DNA from: Cordilura impudica | Taxonomy: Eukaryota; Arthropoda; Insecta; Diptera; Scathophagidae | Assembly (NCBI GenBank): GCA_963682025.1 | Contig: OY821517.1 | Span: forward strand, 100,760,107-100,824,106 | Length of the DNA stretch: 64,000 nucleotides | Direction of reading: 5' to 3' | In this document: positions 31,565 to 42,924 of the stretch, piece after piece | How the letters are laid out: each line of letters starts with the position of its first letter | How positions within the stretch are numbered: position 1 is the first letter of the stretch | Program-made: the position numbers and the translations under genes | Notes under the pieces: model-generated | What the model was told of the DNA's origin: nothing | The model's input: the letters and a program-made list of their open reading frames with translations, nothing else | Databases searched by the model: none

Positions 31565-31938
31565 TTTATATGGGGACTAGGTCAAGAAATGGACAAAAAC
31601 ATATATAAACCACATTTGAGAAAAATCTATGCAATCTTTTTGTTTTCCGATAGATTTAAGTGAAGAACGGGAAGCAGCTATGACTAAAAATGGTCTGGAT
31701 CTTAAGGCAATTCCAGTAGATTTCATAGGGGTTATTTGCATGGAGGCTAGGTCTGAACATGCACCGATTTTCACCAATATCAAGAGCGATCAGACCGACA
31801 AAAAGCTTATACATACATATACCAAATTTCATCTAGTTGGATTACAAAGTTTACACGGATACACAGACAGTCAGACAAACGGACAGACGGATATCGCTAA
31901 AACACTTCAGAAAGTGATACTGAATGGTATAGGGTATA
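31565..31938 (-). mobile_element. DINE-1-like HINE, copy 12, 3'-truncated
   Basis: Interior from TATATGGGGACTAGGTC to the terminal GGTATAGGGTATA at 31938. The palindromic 3' end is missing. Confidence 0.7.
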
Positions 31939-31995
31939 AAATATGATAATAGGATTTCATAAGCAATTATATTACTTTATTAGAAGTTTAGTTTT

Positions 31996-32262
31996 TATAC
32001 CCTATACCACTCTATACCACTCTGTGATCAGGTTATAATGAGTTTGTGCTAATGTTTGTCCGCTTGTCCGTCTGTCCGTCTTCCTGTTAAGTTGTTAAAT
32101 TTGGCGTATGTGTGTTTATTTTGCACATTATTCATGATCATTCTTAATCAATGTTACCCATAATAAGAAGTGACTAATAAATATTGTCGCGATTGGACCT
32201 AAGATCCTTTCTCCAAAATCATGATATATGGTATCAAATAGTAAGGCTAGACACACTGTAAT
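31996..32262 (+). mobile_element. DINE-1-like HINE, copy 13, internally deleted and diverged
   Basis: TATACCCTATACCACTC with a small duplication (CTATACCACTC twice), a GTCC/GTCT run at 32058-32080, then a jump to a decayed 3' region (ATGGTATCAAATAGTAAGGC). Confidence 0.55.
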
Positions 32263-32269
32263 ATTGCCT

Positions 32270-33915
32270 CATGTATATTTTGGCTGAAACTTAATTTTTC
32301 CGAAGAACATGGAATTTTTCTCATTGCTGTAGCTCGGAAACTAATTGCTAAAATTGTATGTAGCTATAGACTACGAGCAAAAATTGTAAAACAAACTAAT
32401 CTAGTGCCTCAAAATTGCTAAACAGATCTAATGTGAACTTAAAGATATATATATCTAGGCAATAGATTTTCCCTTTTTCTTGTTTCTCTTGTATTTGCTT
32501 AGTATATCAGTTACAACTCAAGGACCATTGATGATTTCCCATGTAATTCTTCAGCAAAATTGTAGCTAAGGCTTAAGTAAATAATTTTTATTAATATGTC
32601 CATGTAAAAAATCAATTTTTTAATCAATTGTCGGCAATAACTCGTCAATACCTACAAATTTCTGTTTATAAACGACTGAAAAAATAATGCCAAAGACAAT
32701 TAATAATATTTTTGAGCATGTAGCAAAGAAATACGTTATTTTTAATTCGAAAAAAGCTCATGTTATTGGGTATCATATGGTCTGCCTCGACCAACTCTAC
32801 CATGAAATGATTAATACTTTACTTCTTTTTTTACATTTCAAAACTATTGACCCTGCGTTATTTTGCCACTCTATGATTAGGTGCAATGATTAAAAACAAA
32901 ATTATGTTGTCAATCATTAATATGAACATTTCAGATCAGCATCATTAATGATTAAGGTGACTGATATAAACTTCGATTGGTCATTATAATTTTAGATCAA
33001 GTTTTAAACACATTTAGTCAATTACAAAATCAAAATTAAGAATTCTTTACTTTCACATTTGAATTCAACCACAACCACAACAACAATCACAACAATTGCA
33101 ACAGTTTTAAGTAGTTAATTATAATGCAAAGCCAATAAAACCAATAACACACTTCCATCAAGACGAGTTTATTAAGACATTTAATATGAGTCTTAGTTAG
33201 TTTTATTTAGTTTTAAGCTTTTGATTTAGTTGTACTTAGATGTTTAAAATTAAAACAAAACAAAAGCGGCAAGTATTAAAACGAAAATGTGAATGTTTTA
33301 GTGAATTGTACGTACACACATGCTATAATAAACGAATAAACGAATAAACGCCCCGGGCAACAATGAGTGACCTTGAATTATTTTACACATAGTGTTTGCT
33401 ATCGTTTTACATAAACTCATGTTCGAGTCTTGATGGTAAACCATTTTTTTTTTTTTTTTTTTTGGGGGGGGGATATAAGTGTTCACACTACAAGTTAGAC
33501 TTTCGTCAGTGTGTTAATAATGTAAACATTGTTATAAACAATAGGTCGCTCATGTAGTAATATTTTGATAAAATTTCACTTTTATTGATTAAAATTTTTT
33601 TTTTTAAGTTTGTGCAAAAGGAGCATACCGGCATTTACTGAAATTTGCTACAGTGAAAATAATACGATGTTTTGTTTTTTACTGACATGTCGAAATATGG
33701 TCATGGTCGGACCCAGGAAAATATCCTGGGTAGAACCCTAGGTGAAACTAGAATATGTTATAAAGGACGGAAAAAGAAGCGACCCTTATTTATTTTGTAG
33801 TTAGCCACAGAACCTAAAAACGAATTTATATCACATGATCGGTACTTTGAAGCATAAAATAAAACTCAGTTTATTTTAATCAAAAATACCCGCTTAAAAA
33901 CTTATATATTTATAA
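32270..33915. other. long stretch without recognised genes
   Basis: Holds CAA-rich sequence (33070-33105), a T20-G9 homopolymer junction (33444-33472) and a small hairpin (CCCAGGAAAATATCCTGGG near 33713). No ORF has family resemblance; the 68-codon frame at 32687 looks like chance. Confidence 0.35.
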
Positions 33916-33918
33916 TTA

Positions 33919-34110
33919 CTAGTATAGCCCACCACTCGAAATTCGAGTGCGAACTCTAGGAAATATTATTTTTTCATAAAATTTTTTTCTTCCAATTTTT
34001 TTTAAATCTATTTAAATTTATAAATATTTAAGTGAGAATAAAGGTATGTTAATTAATTTTAGCAATTCACAATTCAACACAGAGCGTCTGATATATAATT
34101 TAAATCATTC
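33919..34110 (-). mobile_element. Helitron 3' end fragment, same family as 9545
   Basis: Minus strand: hairpin CACTCGAATTTCGAGTG (33949-33933), ten bases, CTAG (33922-33919), then T. The body to about 34100 contains TTGAATTGTGAATTGC and ACATACCTTTA, shared with the Helitron at 39.6 kb. Confidence 0.65.
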
Positions 34111-34409
34111 GCATTAACAGGGTGTTACAAATTATTATAAATATTTTATTTTATTTAATTTAACATATTTTTAAGTTAGTTTAAACATAAATTTCATCAC
34201 TCTCAGCTTCTCCTCCATATGAACTATAACTATGCCAATTTTCACAGTCCTCCGTGCCCGCATATTGCTTAAAAAGGGAACTAAAGATTTACCTTCACGT
34301 ATTTATATATAGATTTTTTTTTTAAAAGATAATGCTATAACTTCTATATCACTTGAATATAAATTTAATTTCCTAAACTTAAGTAATAGCGACAATAAAT
34401 ATATAAAAA

Positions 34410-34520
34410 CAAGTAAGAATATTATAGTCGGTCTAGACCGATCTGTAGTTTGATTATAAGGTTTATATGGACATTCGCCCAAAGTCATTATACCCTGACC
34501 ACATAGTGGTAAAGGGTATA
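34410..34520 (-). mobile_element. minimal 111-bp DINE-1-like HINE, copy 14
   Basis: It keeps the CAAGTAAG end, most of the palindrome (GTCGGTCTAGACCGA), 40 bp around the GTTTGATTATAAGG motif, and CAAAGTCATTATACC to AAGGGTATA. About 650 bp of interior have been lost while both termini remain. Confidence 0.75.
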
Positions 34521-35056
34521 ATTACGACTTAAAAGAAATATTTTACCACATTTTAAAAATACCGTATATGTGGCACCTTAAAAGGTGATTTTGATACGCC
34601 TAAACTCTTTTATGGCTTGAAACTCGTTACTCGGGGGTTTTATGGTTCGCTGATTACGAATCTGGTGTTAGATTTTAAAAATTCAAAATGGCGGATCTAA
34701 TATGGCGGACTCTTTTTGTAATATTATCGGATTTACTTGAGGTTACTTCGAGGTTACTGATTAGCAGTTTAGTGTCAGAATTGTAAAATTCAGAATAGTT
34801 GATTCAATATGGCGAATGTTACTTATTGCCAAAGTAGTTTTTTCGAATTATGAAAATAGTATTCTATTAAAATTGCCAACGTTTTTATCTCTTAGTTCAA
34901 TTATTTGATTGATGAAAAAGATGAAATTGGAAAAGGTCCGAATTGCGTCATATCTCAACAAATTAAATAATTCAGTGATAATTGCGTATGACAAAATAAG
35001 AATACTTCTGTTCTTGGATACCTAATGTGGCGAGTAGCCAAAGGACAAAAAAAAAA

Positions 35057-35859
35057 CAAGTAAGAAAATTATAGTCGGTCTAGACCGATTATACGACACC
35101 ATATACCATGCGGTTAGAGACCCTCTCTCTCAGGCCCAACTAACTGGATATAAAAAATAAGCATAAACCAAATTTGAGTGGGATTTTTATTCATTTGTTT
35201 GGCTGCAGATATGAAAAAGTTCATATCGGATGCTATATCTATATGGGGACTAGGCCCAAAAATGGACCGATCCTGACCATGTTCGGTAAGGTCTCTTGTA
35301 TTTTGCAAAAATATACACAAACAAAATTTGAGATGAATCAGTGCAATATTTTTGTTTTTTTTATAGATTTAAGGGAAGATCGGGAAGCAGCTCCATATGG
35401 GGCCTATGACTAAGAGCAGTCCCATGGGAATAGTTTTTGGACTACTCATTAATGGATGTAATAAACACATGCAAACCCAATTTGACTAAGATTAATATGA
35501 TAATTTGGAACTTATGGCAATTTAAGTCGATTTCATAGGGGTCATTTGTATGGGCGCTAGGTCTGAACATGGACCGATTCTCACCAATTTCAAAAGCGTT
35601 CATCCTACGGCCGATAAAAGCATATATACAAAATTTCATCAAAATATATTCGTATTTGCGACCTGCAGTTTGATTACAAGCTTTACATGGACACACAGAC
35701 GGACGGACGGACGGACGGACGGACATCGTTAAATCGAATCAGATAGTGATTCTGATTCGATCGGTATAATTAAAGATGGGTCTAGGTCAAATATTTTTGG
35801 TAGTTACAAACAGCAGCACAAAGTAATTATACCCAAACCACATAGTGGTATAGGGTATA
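35057..35859 (-). mobile_element. DINE-1-like HINE, copy 15, full length, nested
   Basis: CAAGTAAGAAAATTATAGTC at the left and GGTATAGGGTATA at the right. Inserted in an A-rich (T-rich on its own strand) site within the GGATCCGCC element. Confidence 0.85.
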
Positions 35860-35934
35860 AATATACTAAATTCTCACCACTTTGGTGTATTTAAATCGAA
35901 GTATGCTGTAAATAACATCGACACTCATAAATAT

Positions 35935-36395
35935 TTGATTCAATGTGTAACTGATTCATCTCCTTCCGGTTGTAATAAACCTGTTTCTGCAGAAAATGTA
36001 GTTTGGTACAACTGGGTTAGCTATTTAAAAAAATTTTACAAACCAATGCTTGGAATAACGAAGTTTCATCATTTCGTTATTTCTTCGGAAGCTATAGAGG
36101 CGAAACAGTTTGCAGACAGCCATGAAACAACTATGATTTAATGCTTAATATTATAACTTCACAGGGTTGATCTTTGGGAAGAGAGTTGTATCTGTTTAAA
36201 AATTTTCGAGACTTAGTTTCTGACATAAAAAAAGCCGACGATGAAGCACCACAACCAAAAAAAATTTTGGTTCAAAAAAAGGGGAAAAAAAATAATAAAG
36301 ATGACAAACTGGTAGATGTAGCGATGAAAAGAAGAAATGCTAATTCAGAATCAAAAGTGAAATCGAAGAAAAGAATATATAAGAAGCAGAATTAG
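35935..36395 (+). pseudogene. C-terminal coding remnant of the GGATCCGCC element
   Basis: Two frames in the same order: one contains VWYNWVSYLKKFYKPMLGIT followed by KFHHFVISSE, the next KNFRDLVSDIKKADDEAPQP and a very basic tail (KKGKKNNKDD, KRRNANSESKVKSKKR). Tails of this kind, with a Trp-Tyr-x-Trp motif before a basic end, occur in TE-encoded proteins of arthropods. I cannot name the family. The N-terminal part is cut away by the HINE insertion and decay. Confidence 0.45.
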
Positions 36396-36472
36396 TTTTA
36401 GTTTAGTTTTTTAAGTTATTGTGTTTTTTGATTTTTAAAATAAACAGTGAGTTATAAATCTGCTGTTTGTTT

Positions 36473-36500
36473 CATCCATCCATCCATCCATCCATCCATC
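36473..36500 (+). repeat. (CATC)7 microsatellite
   Basis: Seven uninterrupted tetranucleotide units directly after the basic-tail coding remnant. Confidence 0.9.
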
Positions 36501-36794
36501 TTCAATATTCGTAAGCTATCCCGAAACATTTTTAAGTAACCAATCCGCCAATTGGATCCGCCTTTTTGAATTTTAAAAATCCGACTTTAAATTCATAATC
36601 AGCGACCGCACAACCCTTTGAGAAACGATTTGATACAAATTTGATCAGTTTTTAAAAACTAAACCGCCACATTGGATCCGCCATTTTGGATTTTTAAAAT
36701 CTAATACCAGATTGGTAATCAACGACCCCGAAAACTCCCTGAGTGATGAGCAAATTAGATCAATTGCAGAAAAGTTTGTCACATCGGATTCTTT

Positions 36795-37195
36795 TACTTT
36801 TTTTTTTTATCAAAAAGGTCTATTTTGTAGCTAATTTAAGACAAAACTAATGCAGCTAGAAAGCATTAGAAAGAGCGTGTTGTCTACTATAAGAATCACC
36901 AAAAAAGTAAAAATTTATTTTTTCGACCTATAGATCTATTTTAACTTTCCTTGTCACATATAAGAAGCGAGATGGAAAAAATCTTTTTTACTATTATTTT
37001 TTTAATGACTGAACCCCGGCTCACATTTACCCAGCCCATCCGACCCAGGGGGCTTGCCCCCTTAATATGGCGACCGCGTACACACCATGGTCCGAACTCT
37101 GGCGGATTCCAAGAGCTGGCTAGTAGATTGTGTGGTCGTAAATCAGCTACAGACTATGTCATCAGCTGATATTAGGAATAGACAAACTTAAAAAA
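36795..37195. other. unassigned, with a GC-richer patch
   Basis: 37010-37160 is markedly GC-richer than its surroundings and contains a GGGGGCTTGCCCCC hairpin. It gives a 72-codon frame with no resemblance to a known protein. It may be the end of another element. Confidence 0.3.
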
Positions 37196-38875
37196 CATAA
37201 AATCAAAAAAATAGTTAATTGAGGTATTCAATTATATCGCACTTTACTTTCAATAAATTACAATTAAAATCAACGAAATTGTGTAATCTACAAGGTATGT
37301 TAAAAAAAAAAATTTGATAAAAGAAACTCCGAGTCGACGTCACCATTCGCCAGGTTGAAAACAAAGGTGACACCCAACATGGTCCTCCTACTCTCAAGAG
37401 TTGGAAGTCCAATAAGCTTTAGTATATGATGGTAAGTCAACATAACTCCAACCTAAACCACGTAGACAGAATAGCAAAAACTTTCTCTGCACAGGCTCAA
37501 TTGCATTGGCATGAACCTGATAATATGGATTCCATATTATTGATGCATATTCCAAAATTGGTCTTACAAGTGCTGTATAAAGCTGTTTAGTAACATATGG
37601 ATCTGAAAGCTCCTTAGCCCATCTTTTAACGGAACCAAGAGTAGATCTTGCCTTATTAATAATCATACTAATGTAACCAATGAAGTCAAGTTTCGTACCC
37701 ATAAGTATACCAAGATCCAGAAATGTTTGAATGGTATACAATTCTATTCCATTAATGCAATACTCGTTAAAAATTATCACCTTTCAAGTTCACATTACAC
37801 CATTCAACTAATAAATCAAGTTCACGCTGAAAAGTAATATGACCATTTATGTCATTGAAACTGTGAAATAACATCATCTGCATATATAAGGACGTTGCAA
37901 TTCGAAATTACAGTCGGAAGATCATTTACGAATAGTAAAAACAATAACGGGCCCAAATGACTGCCTTGGGGAACGCCAGAAGTAACTCTTATAATTTTAT
38001 ATCTAATGTTGCGAAACATGAGCATTTGAGATCTAAACGTTAGATACCATTCAATCCACAAAATAATCGATTCATGTATGCCAATGTGTCTTAGTGTGAG
38101 AAGTAAAATATTATGATCCACCCCATCAAAAGCTTTACTAAAATCAGTGTATATCACACCTGTCTGCAAATCGATGACGCAATCTTTGTAAACATGAGTC
38201 GAAAATTCTAGAAGATTAAATTATAATCAGCGCGAGCGGTAGAATATTTAGCATAACCTAAAGTTGAACAGGATTTTGGGTATATTTTAAAAGGGCGAGA
38301 TTTTCTGTTTTTAGCCTCGACAATTCCTTTGAATTCCACGGAGTATGCTCAAAGTTGTGGTGAAAAAAAGGAATCCATTTAGAAATACAATCGTTTTAAA
38401 TATCATAAAATTTTACCAAAAGAAAGTCCATGATGCAAATATTAAGCAGCCGATTACCAACCAAAAATGACCAGTCAATATGATAAAAAGTTCATTCAAT
38501 TTATTATAATCAGTACGTTTAAAGCAAAACGATTTACTCATCACAGTACTTAGCCCCGTTATAGGCTCTTCTTGGCTAACATCAAGAATTATACCAAGAG
38601 TAGGGTGATATCGATCTTCAGATAAGGAAGTTGGGTCAATGCAATTCACTACAAAACTCTCAACATTATCCACAAAAACTAGATCCAACATTTTTTTGTT
38701 CGAGTTCAAACCACAATTTATCTTAAATACCCCCTGATCAGATATACTCTCAAGAAGTGTATCATAATAGGGATATGTCGTAGATGGAACAAACGATAAG
38801 GAATCAGACGAATAATGCCATAATACGTTAGGTAAATTGAAGTCACCAAGTATTAACACTCGTTTTTCCTCTTAA
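37195..38875 (-). pseudogene. non-LTR retrotransposon relic, same family as the 20.6-kb copy
   Basis: Minus-strand parts: endonuclease C-terminal half (38859-38413: LILGDFNLPNVLWHY, MLDLVFVDN, DRYHPTLGI), RT (38169-37852: GVIYTDFSKAFDGVDHN, TSGVPQGSHLGPLLFLLFVN, VLIYADD, so motif C is intact here), and the C-terminal region (37780-37394: FLDLGILMGTKLDFIG, ARSTLGSVKRWAKEL, LVRPILEYASIIWNPYY). A stretch between endonuclease and RT is deleted, and several frameshifts are present. Confidence 0.8.
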
Positions 38876-39089
38876 CTTTTTTCGCAAGCATTATTTGAAT
38901 TTTCGATCAAGTTATCTCTAAAAATATGTCAGTAATTATGCATAGTTATAACCCTATTAATTTGTTGTAAATTTGATTAAATTGAGTAACGAAATTCGAC
39001 CATTCTGTTCGATTTTTTGCAGTTTCCGGGTCAATTTTTTTTATGGTGCCGAAGATAAGTTTAGGAAGCAGCAAGTCATTTGCTACAAC

Positions 39090-39420
39090 GAGCGCTATAA
39101 ATATCGTAATTTATATTAGGGAGTGTTTGCAAAGAAGACTACTTCCTTTCATAAGCCAATACAATGTGTCTACTTATTTTTGGTCTGATTTGGCATAACA
39201 TATCTTTTGTACCAAAGAAGACATATCCTCCAAACTGTGCGGAGCTTAGGTCAGTGGAGAGGTATTCGGCTATTGTTTAAAGGGAGTTGAAGAGTACAAA
39301 AAAAAGTATCGCAAAATTTCGAAAATTTAAAATGGAGATGAACCACCTATATCAAAAGAGCAACAGAAACCAATAAAAAATTGCTAACAAAAGGGTTATC
39401 GGAAAAGGTCCATTAGTTTA
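39090..39420 (+). pseudogene. IS630/Tc1/mariner-type transposase relic (FWPDLA group)
   Basis: Fragments read SVCKED, STYFWSDLAWHNISFVPKKT, YPPNCAELRSVERYSAI and RELKSTKKSIAKFRKFKM. This is the second-Asp (normally FWPDLA) to Glu (PIERYWA) segment of a dispersed insect transposase family, with a short internal deletion after WSDLA. Only about 90 residues survive. Confidence 0.6.
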
Positions 39421-39942
39421 TAAATACTGATTACAACGAAAATAATTATCCTTTTTTGTAACCTTTAATCTATAATAGGTATTAATAGTCGAGGCGGTTT
39501 TTTGTGATCGATGTAAACATTTTATGTACGAACTGAGTTTCTCAAAAATACTCCACTTGAAAGGTATTTGTTTATAGTTATTCATCATATTTACAGATTT
39601 GCACCGTCTGCTCATTTAAAGTTTCACTAACACATACATAAAACACATACTGTTGTGTGTTTATTAATTGAATTGTGAATTTGCTAAAATTGATTGATTG
39701 ATTAGCATACCTTTAGGATACTTTAAAATTATTTATTAATGTGTGTTCAAAAAATATTTATAATAAAATTGAATAAATTATGTTCAAAAAGTGTTGAATT
39801 GTTAATTGGCTAAAATTGATTTGCATACCGTTAGGCTCTTACAGAATTGATTATTAAATGAAAAAATAATATTGTTTAAATGGTGCGTGGTAAAGAAGAA
39901 GAAAGCATATATTTCAAAAATTCATAACTGCACTGTATTCTT

Positions 39943-39983
39943 AATCGGACCGGTTTCTGGCATTTCAGCCTTCATCAGCGATT
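39943..39983 (-). ncRNA. minimal type I hammerhead ribozyme motif (left arm)
   Basis: On the minus strand: stem I AATCG/CGATT, core CTGATGA, stem II GGC-TGAAAT-GCC bounded by an A/A mismatch, GAAA, and stem III ACCGGT, followed by C17 (cleavage after GTC). All conserved core bases are present. Stem III is palindromic without a loop, so activity would need two molecules pairing, as reported for Penelope-associated hammerheads. The A/A at the base of stem II (usually G-C) is the main weakness. Confidence 0.65.
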
Positions 39984-40362
39984 TATTGAACATTGTGATA
40001 ATTGTTATGTTTTAATTGAATAGGTTGTTTCTATATTAAAATTTTTTCTACTTAGGGCGGCCGTGAGGTTTTGAACCGTGAACCTTCACATACACTCGTA
40101 CTTGCACTTTTTGGTCAGCGCTTTAACACACTCACCTAAAGTCAGGCCTACGAGCAGTGTGGTTAGTTTTCAGTTTTCGTACCATACAGCTTTACTTTGT
40201 ATTAATTTCAGAAGATACAACTCTGTCCAAACAAACAATCGTTATTTTTTGAATTTTTTGAATATTTTTTGCATTTATACTTCTAATTTCCTAAGCAGAA
40301 AAAATTTTCATATAGAAACAACGTATTCAATTAAAACATAACAATTATCACAATGTTCAATA

Positions 40363-40403
40363 AATCGCTGATGAAGGCTGAAATGCCAGAAACCGGTCCG
40401 ATT
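40363..40403 (+). ncRNA. minimal type I hammerhead ribozyme motif (right arm)
   Basis: Identical 41 nt to the left-arm motif, on the plus strand. Stem I strands are 40363-40367 and 40399-40403; core CTGATGA 40368-40374; stem II GGC/GCC 40376-40378 and 40385-40387; GAAA 40389-40392; palindromic ACCGGT 40392-40397; predicted cleavage after C40398. Confidence 0.65.
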
Positions 40404-40604
40404 AAGAATACAGTGCAGTTATGAATTTTTGAAATATATGCTTTCTTCTTCTTTACCACGCACCATTTAAACAAAATTAAAATTGCATATTAATTACAGT
40501 AGTAATTGCAATATGTCTGAAAAATGACGATAAATCTAACAAAGAAAAAATAATATTTTCTAGAATTTGTACTCGAGCTTCCAGGGCTAGGCCCTGCTAG
40601 TATA

Positions 40605-41290
40605 ATTTCAATTCAAAAAAAAAAATGAAAAATTCTGGGTTCAATGGTTTCCTAATTATTACGTTTTATCTTACTCCTTAATATACAAATCAGTTTATGA
40701 TCAGCGGTGACAATGTTTTCCATTTATTCCTGTTACCGAAAATAACAGTTATTTTGTAATTTTTTAACAAATATAAAAATCAACCACAGCCAAAAAAATT
40801 TGAGAAATGTGAGAAAAATCAATTGAAAGATTGTTGATTACTAATTTTTTTTGCCTACGTTTCTTTTTTATATCTGCTCGAAAAAATAAATATCAATTAT
40901 TATGTTTTATTTTGTGACTTTTGTGTAAATGATATAAAAATAGTATTATATGTCGTTGGATAGCCTTTCAAAAAGCTAGGGAAGAAATATATTATTGCAA
41001 AAAAGGTTGTATAGCAAAAACTATGACTTTTTTAGTTTTTTTTATGAATGGATAAATTAAATTTAAGTGATTACAATTTTTACACTTGCTAGAAAAATTT
41101 GTCGTATACGTCTAAAATTAAAGTTCTCATACTACGTAAAAATAAGAAAAATTAACTAAGCTGACCTATTTTTTTTTTCTAAAAAATTTTTAACCATTTA
41201 ATAGTTTTTTAAAAATTTATTTAAGGCTTATTGTCGTTAACAAATTATATACTGTTCAAAAAAATAAAAAAGAGAAGAAATTCGTAAGAA
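40605..41290. other. AT-rich sequence without recognised content
   Basis: No ORF, terminal repeat or shared motif found. Confidence 0.35.
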
Positions 41291-41292
41291 AA

Positions 41293-41932
41293 CAAGAAAA
41301 ATATAGTCCTCTAGACCGACTATACGATATCCTATCCCATGAGTCCAAATAATATGATATACAAAATTATCATAAACCAAATCTGTGTGTCATTGTTATA
41401 AATTTGTTGCCTGTCGATATGAAAAGTATCATATAGGATGCTATTTTTATATGGGAACTGGGTTGAAAAATAGACCGATGCTGACAATATATGTATTTAG
41501 AAACAACATATACAAACCAAATTTGAGAAAAATCTGTGCAATACTTTTGTTTTTAGGTAGATTTTAGCGAAGATGGGGTTTTTTTGGTGTATTAATTAAT
41601 GGTTGTATTAAACACATACAAACCAAATTCGACCGAGATTTTTATAATTTGGATCTTAGTACAATTTAAGTCAAACTCACAGGAGTCATTTGTATGGGGA
41701 CTAGGTCTGACGGACGCTTATATAAAAAATTTCATCAAAATGTATTCATATTTGCGATCTGAAGTTTGATTAAAAGTTTACATGGACAGACATACAGACA
41801 GACAGATGGACGGACGGACATCGCCAAATCGACTCAGACAATGATCCTGAGTTGATCGGTATAAAAGTCTTGGTCAGAAATTTTTGATAGTTAGAAACAT
41901 CAGCATAAACTCATTATACCGTTATAGGGTAT
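41293..41932 (-). mobile_element. DINE-1-like HINE, copy 16, diverged
   Basis: CAAGAAAAATATAGTC with a one-sided palindrome (CTCTAGACCGAC) at the left, the GACAGACAGA/GGAC run near 41800, and TATAGGGTAT at the right. Shorter and older than the main group. Confidence 0.7.
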
Positions 41933-42129
41933 TACTATTCGTACATTTAAAATATTAATACAAAAAGCTAAATTTACATAAAATTTGCTTATGTTAGTAA
42001 CTTGTATTATATCCTTTTCGCTTTAGGGAGCTGATGGCCTTAGCAACTAGTGCTTAAATTAATATAACATTGTAATATTATATTATTATATGGTTATTAA
42101 ATAAATAAATAAAAAATAAAATTTTCCTT

Positions 42130-42870
42130 TAGGACCTCTGTGAGCCGACTTAAAACGAAGTAACCGGCTTTAAAGTATCCTCTTTACTCATTTTATGCTG
42201 ACGGAATCACCACAACCGCAAATCCCAGAAATTCTCGGTAGGATTAAGATCAGGTATTTGGGTAACGATTTAAATTGATTTTTAGTATTTTAGAACAACC
42301 ACAGCTTGAAAATGTGTGCCTTATGTTTTGGATCATTATCCTGTTGAAACCAAAAATCTTCTACAGCGCCCAGTTGTTGTGTGCTTTGTTTTAAAATGTT
42401 TATGTATTCAATTTGATCAATTATACATTTAATAAATAGGAGTTTGTCAATCCCGTTGCCTGCCACACAATCCCAAACCATAATGTCACTTCAACCGTGT
42501 TTAACCATTGGCAAAAGATTTTCTTTTTTTAATGCAGTTCTACTTTTTAGCCAAAGTAACTTATTTCCTTTAATCCGAAAATGCAGACTTTGTTTTATAA
42601 CAAATTTTGGAAGCAGTAATTTTGAGATCCTGTTTTACTGATGCCAAAATAGTTCATTTCTAAATTTTAGGATAATTTTTCTCTCGTCACCATCATTTTA
42701 GGACTCAAAAGATATAAGTAGAATTAAGTCAAATCAACTTTATACAAATATACCTGTTTGTCGTTGCATAATTCGTGGGATTCTCCTTATTTTAATTCTG
42801 GCACTTAAAGTTGTTTCCGTAATTTTTTTGTTTCAATGGTTAAAAAAAGTTCATTAATCTAAATATTTTA
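42130..42870 (-). pseudogene. Tc1-like transposase relic, minus strand
   Basis: In order from the N-terminal side: LSARIKIRRIPRIMQRQTG, CIFGLK, LLPMVKHG with MVWDCVAGNGIDKLLFI, then KQSTQQLGAVEDFWFQQDND and PKHKAHIFKLWLF (second Asp block), and a frameshifted LNP/ENFWDLR segment with the Glu. The DD34E-type family is the same as at 42.9, 45.8, 52.1 and 55.6 kb. Confidence 0.75.
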
Positions 42871-42924
42871 TTAAAATATTTATTCATATATAAAATTTTC
42901 TTCTTCACGAGGTTGACCATCCAA

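Larger units (their letters stand above)
34600..36790 (+). mobile_element. DNA element with inverted GGATCCGCCATTTTGG subterminal repeats, interrupted by HINE copy 15
   Basis: Near 34640-34830 two copies of a segment of about 100 bp (GATTACGAATCTGGTGTTAG, TTCAAAATGGCGGATC) face two inverted copies near 36535-36745 (GGATCCGCCATTTTGG, TAATACCAGATTGGTAATCA, CGACCCCGAAAACTCC). Such doubled inverted subterminal repeats mark the ends of a DNA transposon, and the coding remnant at 35935-36395 lies between them. Exact termini and target duplication were not resolved. The family is not known to me. Confidence 0.6.
39873..40474. repeat. 185-bp inverted arms, each with a hammerhead ribozyme motif
   Basis: 39873-40057 and 40290-40474 are near-identical inverted copies. 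Each runs from TTGTTTAAATGGTGCGTGG through the 41-nt ribozyme motif to TTTTTTCTACTTAGG or its equivalent. The 232-bp spacer holds, on the minus strand, a tRNA-like segment with a B-box match (GGTTCAAAACC, 40077-40067) followed by CACGGCCGCCC. This suggests a tRNA-derived SINE head joined to a ribozyme-bearing tail. Inverted terminal copies with hammerheads are known from Penelope-like retroelements, but no Penelope reverse transcriptase is visible here. Confidence 0.65.
39620..40600 (+). mobile_element. non-autonomous Helitron carrying the ribozyme-containing inverted element
   Basis: Ends with CCAGGGCTAGGCCCTG, then CTAG (40597-40600), then T. The left body holds two roughly 120-bp tandem copies of a segment with TTGCTAAAATTGATT and GCATACC.TTAGG. 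The right body (AATATGTCTGAAAAATGACG) and the end region TACTCGAGCTT match the two minus-strand Helitron ends. The inverted-arm unit 39873-40474 lies inside it. The 5' TC end is not certain. Confidence 0.6.

Noticed and set aside
32687..32893. 68-codon frame in the 32-kb gap
   Set aside because: No recognisable motif, signal peptide or splice context, and surrounding sequence is non-coding in character.
33444..33472. T20-G9 tract as a G-quadruplex or terminator
   Set aside because: A single G run cannot form a quadruplex alone; it is more likely a slippage tract or sequencing-prone site with no gene next to it.
40058..40150. A functional tRNA gene on the minus strand
   Set aside because: Only a B-box match and a CGGCCGCCC-like end are present; no acceptor pairing, anticodon arm or clear A box, so it is at most tRNA-derived repeat sequence.
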